Position numbers and translations under genes: made by a program | In this document: positions 1 through 9,842 of the stretch, piece by piece | Numbering within the stretch: the stretch's first letter is position 1 | How the letters are laid out: every line of letters begins with the position of its first letter | DNA from: Niastella sp. | Lineage (GTDB): Bacteria > Bacteroidota > Bacteroidia > Chitinophagales > Chitinophagaceae | Length of the DNA stretch: 64,000 nt | Assembly: GCA_016710595.1 (NCBI GenBank) | Contig: JADJVM010000009.1 | Span: 62,001 to 126,000 of the forward strand | Direction of reading: 5' to 3' | Notes under the pieces: model-generated | Database searches by the model: none | Seen by the model: only the letters and a program-made list of their open reading frames with translations | Told to the model about the DNA's origin: nothing

Positions 1-1055
1 CTAAAATTAGGAGTAAAATTAAAATTTAACGGGTCGGGTGTTGTTGTAGATGTAGCAGGCAAACCTGTAGGGGTAATAATGGTGCTGCCATTAGTACCTG
101 CACGGTCTTCTGTAGCCCATACATTATTTCCTCTTGTAATGGTAAAATCATTGGCGCCATCGTTATGCCAGCCTAATGAAGTGGCATTTCCCGGGGCATT
201 CGTCCAGGGGTTTGTCCTTATAGCCGGTGTTCCACCGGGATGTATGGGGCTTTCAGCAGGATATGGAATTACATTATAATTTACAGTTCCTACCAGGTTG
301 GGGCTAAAATATGATTGCGCCTTATTTGTATTTAAATTATCAATTACTTTAAAATATTGAACGGGTTCATTTTGAGAAATATTTGTTTCAGGCGAAATGG
401 GGAATAAGAAATTATTTTGCGGCCCTTCATGAACGGTTAAATTATCCTTGTACAAATATGTTCCTGTTTGTGCATCTATGTAAACCATCCACCAATCTGC
501 ACTTTGCACCGGTACTACTTGTACACTCCATACAAGCCTCACTTTATTTTCATTTTGCAAAGGCAACCACATTAAGGAAGCCGTTACATCTTCGTTTACT
601 CCTTTTAAAATTCCAAAATTCATTTTGGAATCCGGCCCTGCCAAAACAATTGGAATGGTAGCTGGTGTTTCTATTTTTGATTCTTTAAATGCCTGCTTAA
701 TGGCTTTGGCCGGAGATATGGAAGGAACGGCAGTTTTGTGGGTGATCATTTTTTCCAGGTTGGGTAAAAATTCGCCGGTATTGGAAACTATTTTATCATC
801 TTTAAACGCCAAAACCCGGATGCGGTTATAAACCGGTAAATTCAAATAACCTTGCTGCAGGTACACTAACCGGGTACCGGATGTTTCATTATAATAAGCA
901 TCGCTTATGATGCCATTGCTGATATCTGTTTTTGAAAGCCCGATTTGATCTGCATGTTTTGAAATCAATTGCCTGGCGGCAACCTTATCAAAATTTTGTG
1001 AAGCGGCAAATAATACATTGCCTACTAAAATTGAAAACAGTAAAATTTTCTTCAT
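1..1055 (-). CDS. M36 (fungalysin-type) metallopeptidase, N-terminal part, cut by window edge
   Basis: The frame is open from an ATG at 1055 down to base 1, so only the first ~350 residues are present. It begins with a signal peptide (MKKILLFSILVGNVLFAAS) and continues with a propeptide. It then matches the neighbouring full-length protease almost block by block: YPAESP.HPGGTP, then SLGWH.DG.ND, then ITRGNNVWA.EDRAG. The catalytic HEXXH part lies beyond the edge. By family knowledge the product is a secreted zinc protease activated by propeptide removal. It is a tandem paralogue of the gene at 1184-5089, on the same strand and about 130 bp downstream of it. M36 assignment is strong by homology to the neighbour; activity cannot be judged here. 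Confidence 0.85.
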   Translation of the reverse strand, partial: MKKILLFSILVGNVLFAASQNFDKVAARQLISKHADQIGLSKTDISNGIISDAYYNETSGTRLVYLQQGYLNLPVYNRIRVLAFKDDKIVSNTGEFLPNLEKMITHKTAVPSISPAKAIKQAFKESKIETPATIPIVLAGPDSKMNFGILKGVNEDVTASLMWLPLQNENKVRLVWSVQVVPVQSADWWMVYIDAQTGTYLYKDNLTVHEGPQNNFLFPISPETNISQNEPVQYFKVIDNLNTNKAQSYFSPNLVGTVNYNVIPYPAESPIHPGGTPAIRTNPWTNAPGNATSLGWHNDGANDFTITRGNNVWATEDRAGTNGSTIITPTGLPATSTTTPDPLNFNFTPNF

Positions 1056-1116
1056 GTAAATAGTAATTATTTTTTTGTACTTAATTTTTAATAGTAGGTT
1101 TTGGTTGTGAATTATT

Positions 1117-1154
1117 AAAAAAAAAGATTAAAGCTAAGGTAACTTTAATCTTTT
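1117..1154 (-). terminator. Rho-independent terminator of the M36 gene
   Basis: A perfect 12-bp stem (AAAAGATTAAAG at 1122-1133 pairs with CTTTAATCTTTT at 1143-1154) has a 9-nt loop. On the minus strand it ends in a run of U (A-run from 1117). It sits just after the stop of the gene at 1184-5089, so the upstream and downstream proteases are probably separate transcripts. Confidence 0.75.
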
Positions 1155-1183
1155 AAATTTTATTTGAAATCGTTTAAATAATC

Positions 1184-4100
1184 TTACCGGATAAGGATTT
1201 TAGCGCTTGCTAATCTTTTTCCGGAAGCCGTTTTAAGTTCCACCATATAAATCCCAGTGGCATGATTGGACAAATCAATTTGCATCGGCTGATAAGCAGT
1301 AGAATAGCTTGATGTTTTTACCAGTACCCGGCTTCCTTTGGCATCATAAATGGTTATTGTTCGCAACTCGGCAGCTGTTGCCGGGTCTTTATAATAAGAT
1401 ACCCAAAAAATACCCGCCGTAGGATTTGGATACATAAATATTGTTTTAGATTCTTCTGCCTTAAGAGGTAATATATTAGAGATATTGCTGCAGCCGCCTG
1501 TTGCATTGGTGCTCACAGTAACCGTAAAATTTCCAATATCCTGAAGGGTTGTTTGATAAGTAGATTGTGTAGCCCCGTTTACAAGATTGCCATCTTTAAA
1601 CCATTGATAAAAATAAGTACCCGCCGGAGTAACCTGGGCAGTAAGCAATGGATGGTTTACCGGGCTAATTTCTGCTGAAGGACTTGCAATAATTGTTACG
1701 GATGGTGGAGGCGTAACATGTAGTGTTGCCGTATTTGAAAACAGATCGGTACAGTTTCCGGTAATATGAACACGGTAACCACTATTGTTCAATGTAGCAT
1801 CTGCTGCATTTATTTCATAGGTTGCATTGGTTGCCCCACTGATATCTATCCAACTTCCATTTGTATTTTTTTGCCATTGATACATTACAGTAGATGAGGC
1901 AGCAGCATTAAATACTACATTGCTTCCGGCACATACAGAAGTGTCATTGGGTTGATACACAAAGTCAACTCCCTGGGTAACTTGTACCCCCATACAATTT
2001 GAAATAAGTTCCGTAGTACAATTATTTGTGATCTTCAACCGGTAAGCATAATTATTTTGCGCCATAGTAACAGCATTCAAAGGCAGTGTTGAAGAAGTGG
2101 CCCCGGCTATATCCGCAAATGTGCCGGCGCAACCTGTTGTGCTTTGTTGCCATTGGTAAACGGGTGCTGAACCTGCAACAGCAACATGAAGCTGTACACT
2201 GCCCCCGTTACAAACGGGTTCTACCGTACTTTGGCTTGTAATGCTCGCCGCAACGCAGGTGGCAACTGGCGGTAATATTAATGTAAAAGTATCTGATTGA
2301 TTTAGCAAAGTACCGGTGGTATTAAATAATTGTGAATTTATATCCACTTCTGCTTGTCTTTTTAAAGCAATATCATCCACAAACCAACCATCGAGTTTTG
2401 TTCCATCATCTGAAGTAAAACGAAACCTGAGTTTTACCACCTGGTTCGCATAAGGAACCATATTAACAATGGTTTTAATAAATCCACCACTATTTCCTGT
2501 CCATGCTTTTCGGCCGGGCAGTAAAGTAGAAGCATCCATGGTGCCGGTATAACCGCCTTTTAAAAAGTTATTAAATCCAATATCGCTCCAGGTGCTGCCG
2601 TTATTGGAACTTATTTCCAATACGCCACCATCATAACTGCCTTCGGTATTAAACCAATGCCAAAAACTAAGATTTGGGGGCGAAGCGCCAAGGGCAATGG
2701 AGGCTTCAGTGTATAATCTTTGGTCGGATGTTACATCTCTATTTTGTGCATAATAAGAATAAGGCGCAGAATAACTACGAATATTTGATGAAACCCAGGC
2801 CGTACCTACTGTTCCGCTGGTACCCCATTGTGGAGATAGTGTACTATTGGGAACCACGTCTTCAAACAAATTGGTAGTAGGAAAATATGTGCCGGTATTA
2901 ATTTTTACAGTAAAGGCATATTGCTGTATTGTAGATGCAAGTTGATTTACAGTAAATTTTACAGTTCTGTTTGCAGCGTCATAGGTACCGCCGCTCACCC
3001 AGGTTGCATTTGCCGGGATAGTATCTACCAATTGGTAATTTACGATATCTCCGCATGCTCCATTACTGACGGTATTGGTATATGTTACATCTAATCCTTC
3101 TTCCTGTTGTGCAATATTTTGAGTGATTTGTAATTTACTTTCAATGGTAGAAAACCCCACCACCTGGTCGTTTCTGCTATCAGATGAACCTTGCTTCGCA
3201 TCAAAACCTACACCCCGCCTTGCAAAAGCCCGAACGATTGCACAACGGTATGCACCATTATATAAAAGTTGATCTGCCGCTAATATGGCATCTCTGCCAT
3301 CTACAAAACCGGGGCTGCAAGGTTGTAGTTTCATGCCTTCTAATACTAATTTTAAAGCAATGCTGTTACCACCTGCAGCATTGGCATCAAATAAATTGGG
3401 ATTAATAGTTCCTGTCTGCTGAATAATATTCCAGGTCATGTCCCATAAAATAGTACACCAGATAGTACCTACTCCATGTGGCGCTGCTACAGATGGAAGG
3501 TTGGCATAGGTAAGCGGGTTTACTGACATATTGGTTGTATAACGATATTGCCGAATGCCGGGGCCATTAATGGGCTGCCGTACGGCATAAGTACCTACGC
3601 CACGGGGTTTATCATATCCATCATTCAAAGCAGTAATAGCCCAATTTTGTGTTACCATCAATCCAAAATAATCACTCCAGCCTTCGCCCATTTGTTCTGC
3701 ATTGCCCAGACAACCGGCTTGTGAAGGGCCGCCGGTAAGGCGGTTGCTGGTACCATGTGTAAATTCATGTGCCATTACGCCATTGTCTGCATCGCCATCT
3801 ATTTGGGGCGAACCATTCCATAAATACATTTGCATTCTTCCGCTTCCTCCATCGGCTGGAGTTGAGAAATTGGCATTATTGGTTCCACCACCATCTTGTG
3901 CATCTGCTTTTACATAATCATTTCCGGCACCACCACGGCCCTGGTTATTGACCTGGAAATTTCCGGCTACTTCATCAAAACCATAATTATAAGACATGTC
4001 GTGGAATATGTTATTCCAATAAAATAAATTGGTAATATTAAATTGCTGGTTTTGTACCGGTGTAGTTTGAGTAGGTGTAACTGTAAAATCGGGTGTAAAA

Positions 4101-5089
4101 TCAAAATTAAGATCGGGTGTTGTAGTAGAAGTTGCAGGCAACCCGGAATTGCCATTATTTCCTGCACGGTCTTCTTTTGCCCACACATTATTTCCCCTTG
4201 TTATGCTGTAATCATTCGTGCCATCACTATGCCATCCAAGGCTTGTGGCATTACCGCCTGCCATGTTCCATGGATTGCTTACAATACTGGGTGTGCCTCC
4301 CGGGTGGTTTGGGCTTTCTGCGGGGTAAGGTACTACCCGGTAACTTGCACTTGCAATATTATTTGTATTAAAAAGAGCTGGCGCCGAAGGGTTATTTGCA
4401 GCAGGCGATACTAAAGATGAATTTGAAACTAAAATATTTTTTTTTGCTGGATGAGGATCATCCCAATTACAAGTAATGGTTAAATTGGTTTCTTTTAAAA
4501 TGGTATTATTTTTTGCATCTACGTGAATGAGCCAATAATCTGAACTTTGATTGGGAGTAATAAAAATTTGCCAGGCAAGTTTTAGTTCTTTTCCATTTTC
4601 TACCGGCAACCATACCAGTTCCGATGTTATATCTTCCTGTGCCGTTCCACATTTGCCATAATTTGTTTTTCGGCCCTGCATATTTAACGGCATAATGGAT
4701 GTAGCGCCGATAAGTTTTTTTTCTGCTATCACTTTTTGAATAGCTCCTATAGCAGTGGTAACAGGCTGGCCTAACTTAGCATTTATTTTTTTATCAATGC
4801 TTTCAATAAATTGGCCACTCCAATTTTTTAAAGTTTCATTCTTAAATGCAATTGTCAATACTTCATTGTACACCGGAATGCCCAAATATGCCTGTTGAAG
4901 ATAAACCATATCGGTTCCAGCAAATTGGTTGTGGTAAGCATCTGAAACAATCGTTTGCCCCCAATCAACGCCATTTAATTGAGCCCTGTTTTTTTGTAAA
5001 AGTTGTTGTACTTGTTGATTAGATAAGTTTTGAGCTTGTACGGATAAAGTAGTTAAGCATAGGCCTAATAACACAGTTTTTATTCCCAT
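1184..5089 (-). CDS. Secreted M36 fungalysin-type zinc metallopeptidase with T9SS sorting domain
   Basis: 1301 residues. A signal peptide (MGIKTVLLGLCLTTLSVQAQ) is followed by a propeptide to about residue 240. The catalytic domain has the zinc motif HEFTHG near residue 440 and the third-ligand segment GEGWSD near 467, as in fungalysins. The C-terminal half is non-catalytic: a DUF11-like stretch, a MAM/jelly-roll-like segment (LEISSNNGSTWSDIGF), then several Ig/PKD-like repeats with paired cysteines. The last ~75 residues (MYPNPTAGIFWVSYY to the end) form a type A type IX secretion sorting domain, so the protein should be exported and surface-attached or released. Role inferred: extracellular protein degradation. 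The flanking hairpins suggest a single-gene transcript. Confidence 0.92.
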   Translation of the reverse strand: MGIKTVLLGLCLTTLSVQAQNLSNQQVQQLLQKNRAQLNGVDWGQTIVSDAYHNQFAGTDMVYLQQAYLGIPVYNEVLTIAFKNETLKNWSGQFIESIDKKINAKLGQPVTTAIGAIQKVIAEKKLIGATSIMPLNMQGRKTNYGKCGTAQEDITSELVWLPVENGKELKLAWQIFITPNQSSDYWLIHVDAKNNTILKETNLTITCNWDDPHPAKKNILVSNSSLVSPAANNPSAPALFNTNNIASASYRVVPYPAESPNHPGGTPSIVSNPWNMAGGNATSLGWHSDGTNDYSITRGNNVWAKEDRAGNNGNSGLPATSTTTPDLNFDFTPDFTVTPTQTTPVQNQQFNITNLFYWNNIFHDMSYNYGFDEVAGNFQVNNQGRGGAGNDYVKADAQDGGGTNNANFSTPADGGSGRMQMYLWNGSPQIDGDADNGVMAHEFTHGTSNRLTGGPSQAGCLGNAEQMGEGWSDYFGLMVTQNWAITALNDGYDKPRGVGTYAVRQPINGPGIRQYRYTTNMSVNPLTYANLPSVAAPHGVGTIWCTILWDMTWNIIQQTGTINPNLFDANAAGGNSIALKLVLEGMKLQPCSPGFVDGRDAILAADQLLYNGAYRCAIVRAFARRGVGFDAKQGSSDSRNDQVVGFSTIESKLQITQNIAQQEEGLDVTYTNTVSNGACGDIVNYQLVDTIPANATWVSGGTYDAANRTVKFTVNQLASTIQQYAFTVKINTGTYFPTTNLFEDVVPNSTLSPQWGTSGTVGTAWVSSNIRSYSAPYSYYAQNRDVTSDQRLYTEASIALGASPPNLSFWHWFNTEGSYDGGVLEISSNNGSTWSDIGFNNFLKGGYTGTMDASTLLPGRKAWTGNSGGFIKTIVNMVPYANQVVKLRFRFTSDDGTKLDGWFVDDIALKRQAEVDINSQLFNTTGTLLNQSDTFTLILPPVATCVAASITSQSTVEPVCNGGSVQLHVAVAGSAPVYQWQQSTTGCAGTFADIAGATSSTLPLNAVTMAQNNYAYRLKITNNCTTELISNCMGVQVTQGVDFVYQPNDTSVCAGSNVVFNAAASSTVMYQWQKNTNGSWIDISGATNATYEINAADATLNNSGYRVHITGNCTDLFSNTATLHVTPPPSVTIIASPSAEISPVNHPLLTAQVTPAGTYFYQWFKDGNLVNGATQSTYQTTLQDIGNFTVTVSTNATGGCSNISNILPLKAEESKTIFMYPNPTAGIFWVSYYKDPATAAELRTITIYDAKGSRVLVKTSSYSTAYQPMQIDLSNHATGIYMVELKTASGKRLASAKILIR

Positions 5090-5142
5090 AGTAAAAAAAC
5101 GATTTTAAAGTTTTTGTATTTTATATTTTAATATTTGAAACC

Positions 5143-5169
5143 AAAAAAGCCGGCTACCACCGGCTTTTT
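5143..5169 (-). terminator. Terminator of the metzincin gene
   Basis: AAAAAGCCGG (5144-5153) and CCGGCTTTTT (5160-5169) form a perfect 10-bp stem with a 6-nt loop, ending in U-runs in either direction. It lies immediately after the stop codon of the gene at 5171-7774 and separates it from the M36 gene downstream. Confidence 0.85.
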
Positions 5170-5170
5170 A

Positions 5171-7774
5171 TTATCTGTTAATCATGATTTTTTTAATTGT
5201 AATTATACCGCCATCGTTAATGCGTATCATATAAGTACCTGAAGCTATTTTATCTAAACCATTCATTTGGACGGTTTGATTCCCAATGGATAGCATTGCA
5301 GATTTTTCTAAAATAATTTTACCTGAAACATCTATCAGTTGCAGGTTCACGGTTCCGGCTTTTGTTTTATTGAATACCAGGTTCACATGATCACGTGCTG
5401 GGTTTGGTGATACTAAAATATCATTTCCTTTTACACTCCTGTTAAGTAATAAAACAGAAGAATATTCTACAGCACCATCAAGATGCAGGAATTTAAGGCG
5501 ATAATATTTTACAACCGGTGTAACATAATGTTTATATTGCTGCGTTACTGTTTCCTGGCTACCGATTAAAGATTCATGATACAGCTCCGTAAAATGAACT
5601 CCATCATCTGAAGCTTCTAAAAACAGGTTTTTAATATCCGCAGAAAATGTATATTTCCAATTCAGTTCATTAAACCTTTCTTTGGCACTCCCGGTAAAAC
5701 TTTCAAGGTGTACAGGTAATACCGATCCATTTAATACCAGGTTGAAGTTTGCTTTAGTAGCATTTTTACCACTTACCATTATTAAATAATTGGTATTGGC
5801 TGCCATACCGGTAATCGGCAATAAGAGAGCATCAGAATTAAAATTTCTACAGGCAAAAGGAGCCGGGAAGTTTTGGCCGATCGGGCAACTGGAAACCTGG
5901 TAAATGCTGACGTAAACCCCTGCCGTAGCGCAACTTTGTACACTTGCAGGAGTTGTAGTATAACCCGTAACTGAAATATTTAAAGAACCTGCTGTTCCGG
6001 TACGCATCGCATAGTAGGCCGTATTGGTAACCGCTGTACCGGTGGCACAGGTAACTGCTGTATATTGAGGATCTACATTTTTATTACTGGTTGCATGAGC
6101 CAGGTCAAAACTTACCACGGTATTATTGAGGGTAGTGGTTAATGGAAATGAAGGACATTCATCTTTCGCTTCATTGGTTCGGGCTAAAGGTACCATTTCA
6201 GTATTGGCAGAAGTGCAGGAGCCATACGTAAGCCCTTTGGGATTGATGCAATATAATGAACCAGTAAAAGCAGACCAATCCGGATCTTTACGGGCTACCC
6301 CATATAGTACTGCATAATGCATCAATTTTGCCGGGTTCACACTTAAATAAACGGTTCCCTGGTGTGGGTCATTGATGTGGCCCAGGTTGAGTGCATGGCC
6401 CAGTTCATGTAATATTACAGTTTCAAAATCTATTGCATTGTTGGGCGGATAGCAAGGCCCCGCTTCAAAAGTAGCAGAACCCGAAGATACTCCTGTATTG
6501 CGCAATACAATATCAAATTCTGTTTTACGGGTAGCATAAGTTGAAGCACCACAAGTACTTCCAAAAGAATAACACACTGCCAGCACCCCCGAAGCCAATG
6601 GAGAATTGCCGGTATTGGTATTATCGAACATCACTACATTTTTACCATCGCCGGTTACAGCTTGTATGGTAGTGGTACCACCTTCTATTGCATTAAATCC
6701 ACTTACCTCTTTCCAGGTATTTAATGATCTTTGAAAAGTTGCTTTTATAGGGCTCATGTCTAAATCTACCCCGCCCCCGGCGGTATTGGTACTGTATAAA
6801 ACGGTATAACCCCCGCTTCCATTTACATTCATCAGGTTCGACTGTTTGGTGTATCCACCAATATTAAAAGCCAACACACTATATTTTACATCCAGTACTG
6901 AAGGTGAACTTATCAATGATCCATCTGCAATTCTTACCTGGAACAAACCAGTGCCCGCCCGGCTTGGCACCCGAACTTTTATTTCTGTATTGGTCCATGA
7001 AACAACCTGGTTATCTGTGGCAACTACAGTATAAGCTGTGCCACCCGTTCCGTTATTGGCATCATCAAATAAAATGGCAGCGCTACCGGTGGGTGTACCA
7101 AAATCGGTACCCGTAATGGTTAATACATTTTCAGCTATATTTTCATTGGAGCCGGCCACTACACTGCTAGGCGAAAATGAGCTAATGCCCAATAAATTAT
7201 TTTGAGAGGGCGCCTGTTCTGCACCAATTATAAACTGCGGATCTTTATTTATATAGTTATGCCCTGTTCTCTGTTGCAACGCAGGATATAAATTAGTTAC
7301 AATATTTTTATATGAAATAAACGGGGCATCTGCTATTTTACTATCTAAATCGTACCGGATATAGCCCTGTGCGCTGCTATAAATATCATACAACAAAGCT
7401 TGGTTTTCGGGATTACGCAAATTCATGGTATTAGGAAAACAAAAGAATAAACCTGTTTCATTGAGCTCCAGCTTTGCCAGGTCGCTGGCTTCCACATACT
7501 CGTTACCTACTACGCCGCCTACTGTCAATACTTCGATATAGGTATCCGGAATATCGCCTTTAAACAATTTATGCAGCTTCACTTTATTGGCGGTGTATAT
7601 CATAGAATGTGCAGGGTTCCAAAAGCTGTACTGATACACGATGGTTCCTTCTGCAATAAGGGCACTATGCTGTACCTTTTCATCCAGGCTCACCTCGTAT
7701 AAAGATTGAGCAGAAGCTGAGAAAAATGAGATACAAAAGAAAAAAATGGAAAGAAGGGTAAAACGGTATTTCAT
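5171..7774 (-). CDS. Secreted metzincin-type metalloprotease with IPT/TIG and T9SS sorting domains
   Basis: About 867 residues from the ATG at 7774; a TTG one codon upstream is a less likely start. Signal peptide MKYRFTLLSIFFFCISFFSASAQ. An IPT/TIG-like Ig domain (near residues 200-290, ISSFSPSSVVAG...TITGTDFG) precedes a metzincin catalytic domain with the extended zinc motif HELGHALNLGH near residue 455. A methionine (LMHYAVLYG) about 20 residues later could be the Met-turn. The C-terminus has a type A type IX sorting domain (SPNPARDHVNLVF ... GTYMIRI). The family (matrixin-like or M43-like) is not certain. Inferred role: an exported protease with the same secretion route as the two M36 enzymes beside it. 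Confidence 0.85.
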   Translation of the reverse strand: MKYRFTLLSIFFFCISFFSASAQSLYEVSLDEKVQHSALIAEGTIVYQYSFWNPAHSMIYTANKVKLHKLFKGDIPDTYIEVLTVGGVVGNEYVEASDLAKLELNETGLFFCFPNTMNLRNPENQALLYDIYSSAQGYIRYDLDSKIADAPFISYKNIVTNLYPALQQRTGHNYINKDPQFIIGAEQAPSQNNLLGISSFSPSSVVAGSNENIAENVLTITGTDFGTPTGSAAILFDDANNGTGGTAYTVVATDNQVVSWTNTEIKVRVPSRAGTGLFQVRIADGSLISSPSVLDVKYSVLAFNIGGYTKQSNLMNVNGSGGYTVLYSTNTAGGGVDLDMSPIKATFQRSLNTWKEVSGFNAIEGGTTTIQAVTGDGKNVVMFDNTNTGNSPLASGVLAVCYSFGSTCGASTYATRKTEFDIVLRNTGVSSGSATFEAGPCYPPNNAIDFETVILHELGHALNLGHINDPHQGTVYLSVNPAKLMHYAVLYGVARKDPDWSAFTGSLYCINPKGLTYGSCTSANTEMVPLARTNEAKDECPSFPLTTTLNNTVVSFDLAHATSNKNVDPQYTAVTCATGTAVTNTAYYAMRTGTAGSLNISVTGYTTTPASVQSCATAGVYVSIYQVSSCPIGQNFPAPFACRNFNSDALLLPITGMAANTNYLIMVSGKNATKANFNLVLNGSVLPVHLESFTGSAKERFNELNWKYTFSADIKNLFLEASDDGVHFTELYHESLIGSQETVTQQYKHYVTPVVKYYRLKFLHLDGAVEYSSVLLLNRSVKGNDILVSPNPARDHVNLVFNKTKAGTVNLQLIDVSGKIILEKSAMLSIGNQTVQMNGLDKIASGTYMIRINDGGIITIKKIMINR

Positions 7775-7887
7775 CAATTTTATTTAGATATGTGAGAGAG
7801 GATAAAAAATGAATACAAGAGTACAACTTTAGGCTGAAAAATGGCTTTAAAAATTGAAATATATTTTATAATTACCCGCTATATTTT

Positions 7888-7917
7888 TTGCTATTAAAGC
7901 CGCTGCACTTACCTTTG
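7888..7917 (+). promoter_or_regulatory. Bacteroidota-type promoter of atpA
   Basis: TTG at 7888-7890 (inside a TTTTTTG run), 19 nt spacer, then TACCTTTG at 7910-7917. This matches the Bacteroidota sigma-A consensus (TTTG-N19-TAnnTTTG). Transcription would begin near 7924, giving a leader of about 95 nt before atpA. Confidence 0.75.
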
Positions 7918-8019
7918 CGGCCTGAAAAATAGTTAGTTTTAACTATTTGATGCTACGAGAACCGGCTAAGCACCCTTTTACGGCCAGGCCCAAGCCGATC
8001 AAAAAAAAATAAAAAACGT

Positions 8020-9597
8020 ATGGTAGAAATTAAACCAGATGAGATTTCGGCGATACTCCGCCAGCAGCTAAGCAACTTTAATGCATCTGCTAATCTTGAA
8101 GAAGTAGGTACCGTATTACAAGTGGGTGATGGTATTGCCCGTGTATATGGATTAAACAATGTCCGTTCCGGTGAACTGGTAGAATTTGATAATGGAGTAA
8201 AAGCCATTGCCCTCAACCTGGAAGAAGACAATGTAGGTGTGGTATTGATGGGCGAAAGCACAGAAATTAAAGAAGGTGATAAAGTAAAACGTACCGGTCA
8301 AATTGCTTCTATTAAAGTAGGTGATGGTATGTGTGGACGTGTTATTAATACATTAGGTGAGCCCATTGATGGCAAGGGCCCGCTGGTAGGCGAACTATAT
8401 GAAATGCCCCTGGAACGTAAAGCGCCGGGTGTAATTTTCAGGGAACCCGTAAAAGAACCACTGCAAACCGGTATTAAAGCCATTGATGCGATGATCCCGA
8501 TTGGCCGTGGACAAAGGGAACTTATTATTGGTGACCGCCAAACCGGTAAAACCGCCATTGCGGTAGATACCATCATCAATCAAAAAGAATTTTATGCTGC
8601 GGGCAAACCCGTTTATTGTATTTATGTAGGGATTGGCCAAAAAGCCTCTACCATTGCAGGTGTTATGAAAACATTGGAAGAACATGGCGCCATGGCTTAT
8701 TCTACCATTGTGGCAGCTTCCGCATCAGACCCCGCTCCATTGCAATTCTATGCACCCTTTGCCGGTGCCGCAATTGGTGAGTTCTTTAGAGATACCGGCC
8801 GTCCAGCACTGATAATTTTTGATGATTTAAGTAAACAGGCAGTAGCTTATCGTGAAGTATCCTTATTGCTTCGTCGCCCACCGGGCCGTGAAGCTTATCC
8901 CGGTGATGTGTTTTACCTGCATAGCCGTTTATTAGAAAGAGCTGCAAAAGTGGTATCTAAGGATGAAATTGCCCGCCAAATGAACGACTTGCCCGAATCT
9001 ATTAAACATTTAGTAAAAGGTGGTGGATCATTAACGGCATTGCCAATTATTGAAACACAGGCAAGTGACGTATCTGCTTATATCCCTACCAACGTAATTT
9101 CAATTACTGACGGACAGATATTCCTGGAAGGTAACCTGTTTAATGCCGGTATCCGCCCTGCTATCAACGTAGGTATTTCTGTAAGTCGTGTGGGTGGTAA
9201 TGCGCAAATTAAATCAATGAAGAAAGTTGCCGGTACTTTAAAATTAGACCAGGCACTTTACCGTGAGCTGGAAGCATTTGCCAAATTTGGCGGCGACCTG
9301 GATGCAGCAACCAAAAATGTAATTGATAAAGGCGCCCGCAACGTGGAAATATTAAAACAACCGCAATACAGCCCTTATGCTGTAGAAAAGCAAGTTGCTA
9401 TTATTTACCTCGGTACACAAGGTTTATTAAAAGATGTAGCCGTGAAAAATGTAAAAGCTTTTGAAGATCATTTCTTAATGGAAATGGATAATAAATTGCC
9501 CGATGTAATGGCAGAGTTTAAAAAAGGAAACCTTCCGGAAGATGGACTTAAAAAAATGACAGAGATGGCGCTTGAAATTGCCGCTCAATACAAATAA
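8020..9597 (+). CDS. atpA: F1Fo ATP synthase subunit alpha
   Basis: 525 residues, the usual alpha-subunit length. The Walker A loop GDRQTGKTA is near residues 170-178, and the alpha-specific blocks PGREAYPGDVFYLHSRLLERAAK and SYIPTNVISITDGQIFLE-like text follow. Alpha subunits form the non-catalytic nucleotide sites of F1 on the cytoplasmic side of the inner membrane. The gene stands alone: upstream is an opposite-strand protease with only a promoter between them, and downstream is a terminator then rpiB. The usual neighbours atpH (delta) and atpG (gamma) are absent. There is no sign of damage, so the other subunits must lie elsewhere. Confidence 0.98.
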   Translation: MVEIKPDEISAILRQQLSNFNASANLEEVGTVLQVGDGIARVYGLNNVRSGELVEFDNGVKAIALNLEEDNVGVVLMGESTEIKEGDKVKRTGQIASIKVGDGMCGRVINTLGEPIDGKGPLVGELYEMPLERKAPGVIFREPVKEPLQTGIKAIDAMIPIGRGQRELIIGDRQTGKTAIAVDTIINQKEFYAAGKPVYCIYVGIGQKASTIAGVMKTLEEHGAMAYSTIVAASASDPAPLQFYAPFAGAAIGEFFRDTGRPALIIFDDLSKQAVAYREVSLLLRRPPGREAYPGDVFYLHSRLLERAAKVVSKDEIARQMNDLPESIKHLVKGGGSLTALPIIETQASDVSAYIPTNVISITDGQIFLEGNLFNAGIRPAINVGISVSRVGGNAQIKSMKKVAGTLKLDQALYRELEAFAKFGGDLDAATKNVIDKGARNVEILKQPQYSPYAVEKQVAIIYLGTQGLLKDVAVKNVKAFEDHFLMEMDNKLPDVMAEFKKGNLPEDGLKKMTEMALEIAAQYK

Positions 9598-9612
9598 ATT
9601 TTATTTTTTTTT

Positions 9613-9643
9613 AAAAGGCTGCAAGAGATTGCGGCCTTTTTTT
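9613..9643 (+). terminator. Terminator of atpA
   Basis: AAAAGGCTGC (9613-9622) pairs with GCGGCCTTTT (9631-9640), with one G.U pair and an 8-nt loop, followed by T-residues. It lies 15 bp after the atpA stop, confirming a single-gene transcript. Confidence 0.85.
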
Positions 9644-9842
9644 ATGCCCGTAAAAATATAACTTCATTATTTGATGATTTAGAAATGGAAGGCTTGAATA
9701 ATTTGTTAATGATATAATATTTAATAACATGTATTAAAATCATTACAATTGGTTTTTATTACATCATCCTTTTTTACAATGCTATTTATGGTCCTTATCA
9801 TTTCCCTGCATTTTTTATTCTTTACCTTTACAAAAAATTGTC

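Noticed and set aside
9720..9738. TTTAATA-acatg-TATTAAA inverted repeat upstream of rpiB
   Set aside because: AT-only half-sites in AT-rich DNA are expected by chance. No promoter or second copy supports an operator.
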